From Rhodocyclaceae bacterium (lineage in GTDB: Bacteria; Pseudomonadota; Gammaproteobacteria; Burkholderiales; Rhodocyclaceae): DNA of 34,643 nucleotides. Each line of letters begins with the position of its first letter. Position 1 is the first letter of the stretch. Shown here piece after piece: positions 33,310-34,643 of this stretch. The position numbers were made by a program, and so were the translations under genes. Below the pieces are notes generated by a model. The model ran no database searches and was not told the DNA's origin. It saw nothing but the letters and a program-made list of their open reading frames with translations. The stretch spans positions 1 to 34,643 of the forward strand of contig VIKE01000050.1 of assembly GCA_008080565.1 (NCBI GenBank), written 5' to 3'.

Positions 33310-34637
33310 GACTCAGAACAATGATCAATCCGACGCTGAGCAGTCGCCTCATACGCTGGCTCGCTTCGCTGAGTTTGGGTGTTCTGGGGTGTTTGTGCCT
33401 CGGCGTCTTTTTCTCGGTCAAAGCCAACCTTGAAACACAACAGGACCTGCGTCTTGAAAAGCTCAGCACGGCAATTCGGCACCTGTTTGAAGAAACACCG
33501 GGACACCTGCAACCGGGGTCGCTTGAACACGACCTTGACGATCTTCTGAAAATCAATCGGGACTCGCATCTCAAGTTAATCGATAGGCTGGGTGAGGCTC
33601 GCTTCATCTCGATGCCAAGTGCTTGGCCATCAAAAGCTCGTTTTTATTCGTTTGCACTCCCCGATGAAGCGCGAAGGACAGATTTTGCCGTTGCCGAATT
33701 GGCACTTGAGACTGCGCCCGATGAAGCGATTCTGGATCGCCTCGCAGCCATCCTCTGGGGGGCTGCCTTGATCGGGAGTGCCGCAATCACCCTGGGCGGC
33801 TACCTGATCGTTTATTTCGGACTGGCCCCCATTCGGACGCTGGCTGAGCAAACGCGCGGTCTCGCAATCCTTTCCCTCGACACGCGCTTGGAAACAGAGG
33901 GGATCCCTGCCGAGTTGCAAGTTCTCGTCGATCATTTCAACGACTTGCTGAATCGACTGGAAAAAGCCTATCAGCAACTCGAAGGGTTCAATGCCGATGT
34001 GGCTCACGAATTGAGAACCCCATTGGCGAACATCATCGCCAGCAGCGAGTTGGCCTTGCGTAGCAACGACAAGGACGAACACCTGCGCGATTGCATCGGT
34101 TCAAATCTCGAAGAAATGCACAGGCTGTCATGCATCGTCAATGACATGCTGTTTCTGTCGCAAGCCGACCGGGGTGCTAAAGCACGGCGGATGCCCATTC
34201 AAAGCCTTGCCCAGCTCTGCGCCGAAGTGGCCGACTACTACGAAGCGGTGCTGATCGAATCTGACCTTCAATGGTCTATCGAAGGCGATGCATCAGGCCA
34301 GTACGACGCGGCGCTGCTCCGGCGCGTGCTGTCCAATCTGCTGAATAATGCTGCTCGGTATGCCGATCACGGAAGTTCAATCGTGATTCGTATCGCCGCG
34401 GAAACTCATGGACACATCAAGCTCTCGGTGATCAATCGAGGGGAACCGATTTCTGCTGAGAGTCTGCCTCATATCTTCGACCGCTTTTTCCGCGTAGATG
34501 CCTCACGTAGCCACGGTCATCAGAATCATGGACTGGGTCTCGCCATCGTTGGCGCGATTGCCCGGATGCATGACGGGGAGGCCTTCGCAAAATCCGCCCA
34601 TGGTGAGACAGAAATAGGCGTACGACTGGCCTGCTGA
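33306..34637 (+). CDS. czcS: CzcS-like heavy-metal sensor histidine kinase
   Basis: The 443-residue kinase has TM1 near the N-terminus (about residues 17-38) and a periplasmic sensor region of about 110 residues. TM2 (ILWGAALIGSAAITLGGYLI), a HAMP linker, and the H-box FNADVAHELRTPLANI with His234 follow. N-box LLNNAARYADHG, F-box IFDRFFRVDAS and G-box HGLGLAIV complete the catalytic domain. It matches the heavy-metal sensor kinase family in size and order. It should sense periplasmic Zn/Co/Cd and phosphorylate CzcR, but the adjacent regulator is broken, so any output must go to another regulator. The start overlaps the regulator stop by 4 nt. Confidence 0.9.
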   Translation: MRLRTMINPTLSSRLIRWLASLSLGVLGCLCLGVFFSVKANLETQQDLRLEKLSTAIRHLFEETPGHLQPGSLEHDLDDLLKINRDSHLKLIDRLGEARFISMPSAWPSKARFYSFALPDEARRTDFAVAELALETAPDEAILDRLAAILWGAALIGSAAITLGGYLIVYFGLAPIRTLAEQTRGLAILSLDTRLETEGIPAELQVLVDHFNDLLNRLEKAYQQLEGFNADVAHELRTPLANIIASSELALRSNDKDEHLRDCIGSNLEEMHRLSCIVNDMLFLSQADRGAKARRMPIQSLAQLCAEVADYYEAVLIESDLQWSIEGDASGQYDAALLRRVLSNLLNNAARYADHGSSIVIRIAAETHGHIKLSVINRGEPISAESLPHIFDRFFRVDASRSHGHQNHGLGLAIVGAIARMHDGEAFAKSAHGETEIGVRLAC

Positions 34638-34643
34638 CGGCCC

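Noticed and set aside
1..34643. tRNA or rRNA genes, including a tRNA attachment site near the integrase-like gene
   Set aside because: No cloverleaf or conserved T-arm sequence was seen by eye; attachment sites would need flanking sequence outside the window.

Overview
The window is GC-rich DNA whose gene content suggests an environmental betaproteobacterium (Burkholderiales/Rhodocyclales-like). This is inferred from DUF1173 beside an integrase-like gene, HME-RND metal efflux operons and the IS families present; nothing in the window fixes a species. It reads as a heavy-metal/stress accessory island built by repeated insertion and now partly decayed.

Layout. (1) 1-2390: 3' part of a tyrosine-recombinase-like gene, a DUF1173 gene, then decayed sequence including an HU/IHF C-terminal fragment. 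(2) 2390-9827, plus strand: a small exported protein and a metal efflux operon of TolC-like outer-membrane protein, lipoprotein membrane-fusion protein, RND pump, P-II-like protein (PII-NG type), a 14-codon coupled leader and an HtrA-type periplasmic protease. The fusion protein and pump genes overlap out of frame, as if a small deletion joined them. (3) 9946-22416: a 12.5-kb unit bounded by 38-bp inverted repeats of the Tn3/Tn21 type and a perfect 5-bp duplication (TATTG). No Tn3 transposase or resolvase was seen inside. It holds IS66, IS3 and IS4 remnants, a four-gene tellurite/Ter-like operon (TelA, TerD, unknown helical protein, vWA protein), a broken outer-membrane protein gene, a CDF transporter, a broken DUF4337 gene coupled to a membrane protein, and a P1B-4 metal ATPase. 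(4) 22417-24669, minus strand: a flgB-like gene, a frameshifted periplasmic protein gene, a truncated CDF pseudogene and a His/Gly-rich zinc-ribbon protein. (5) 24759-32443, minus strand: czcI-czcC-czcB-czcA, with czcC split by an IS630-like element. (6) 32621-34637, plus strand: a small His-containing membrane protein, a response regulator with two apparent deletions, and an intact CzcS-like sensor kinase.

Together the genes form two RND efflux routes (periplasm to outside), two inner-membrane exporters (CDF and P1B-4 ATPase, cytoplasm to periplasm), small periplasmic accessory proteins, and a cytoplasmic Ter-type stress module. Several parts are damaged: czcC, the czcR-like regulator, one CDF, DUF4337 and others. 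The czc system on the right may therefore be non-functional or dependent on other genome copies, while the left RND operon, the CDF/ATPase pair and the ter genes look largely intact. The most notable structural result is that removing the 12.5-kb unit, with one TATTG copy, leaves a continuous 69-codon frame between htrA and flgB.
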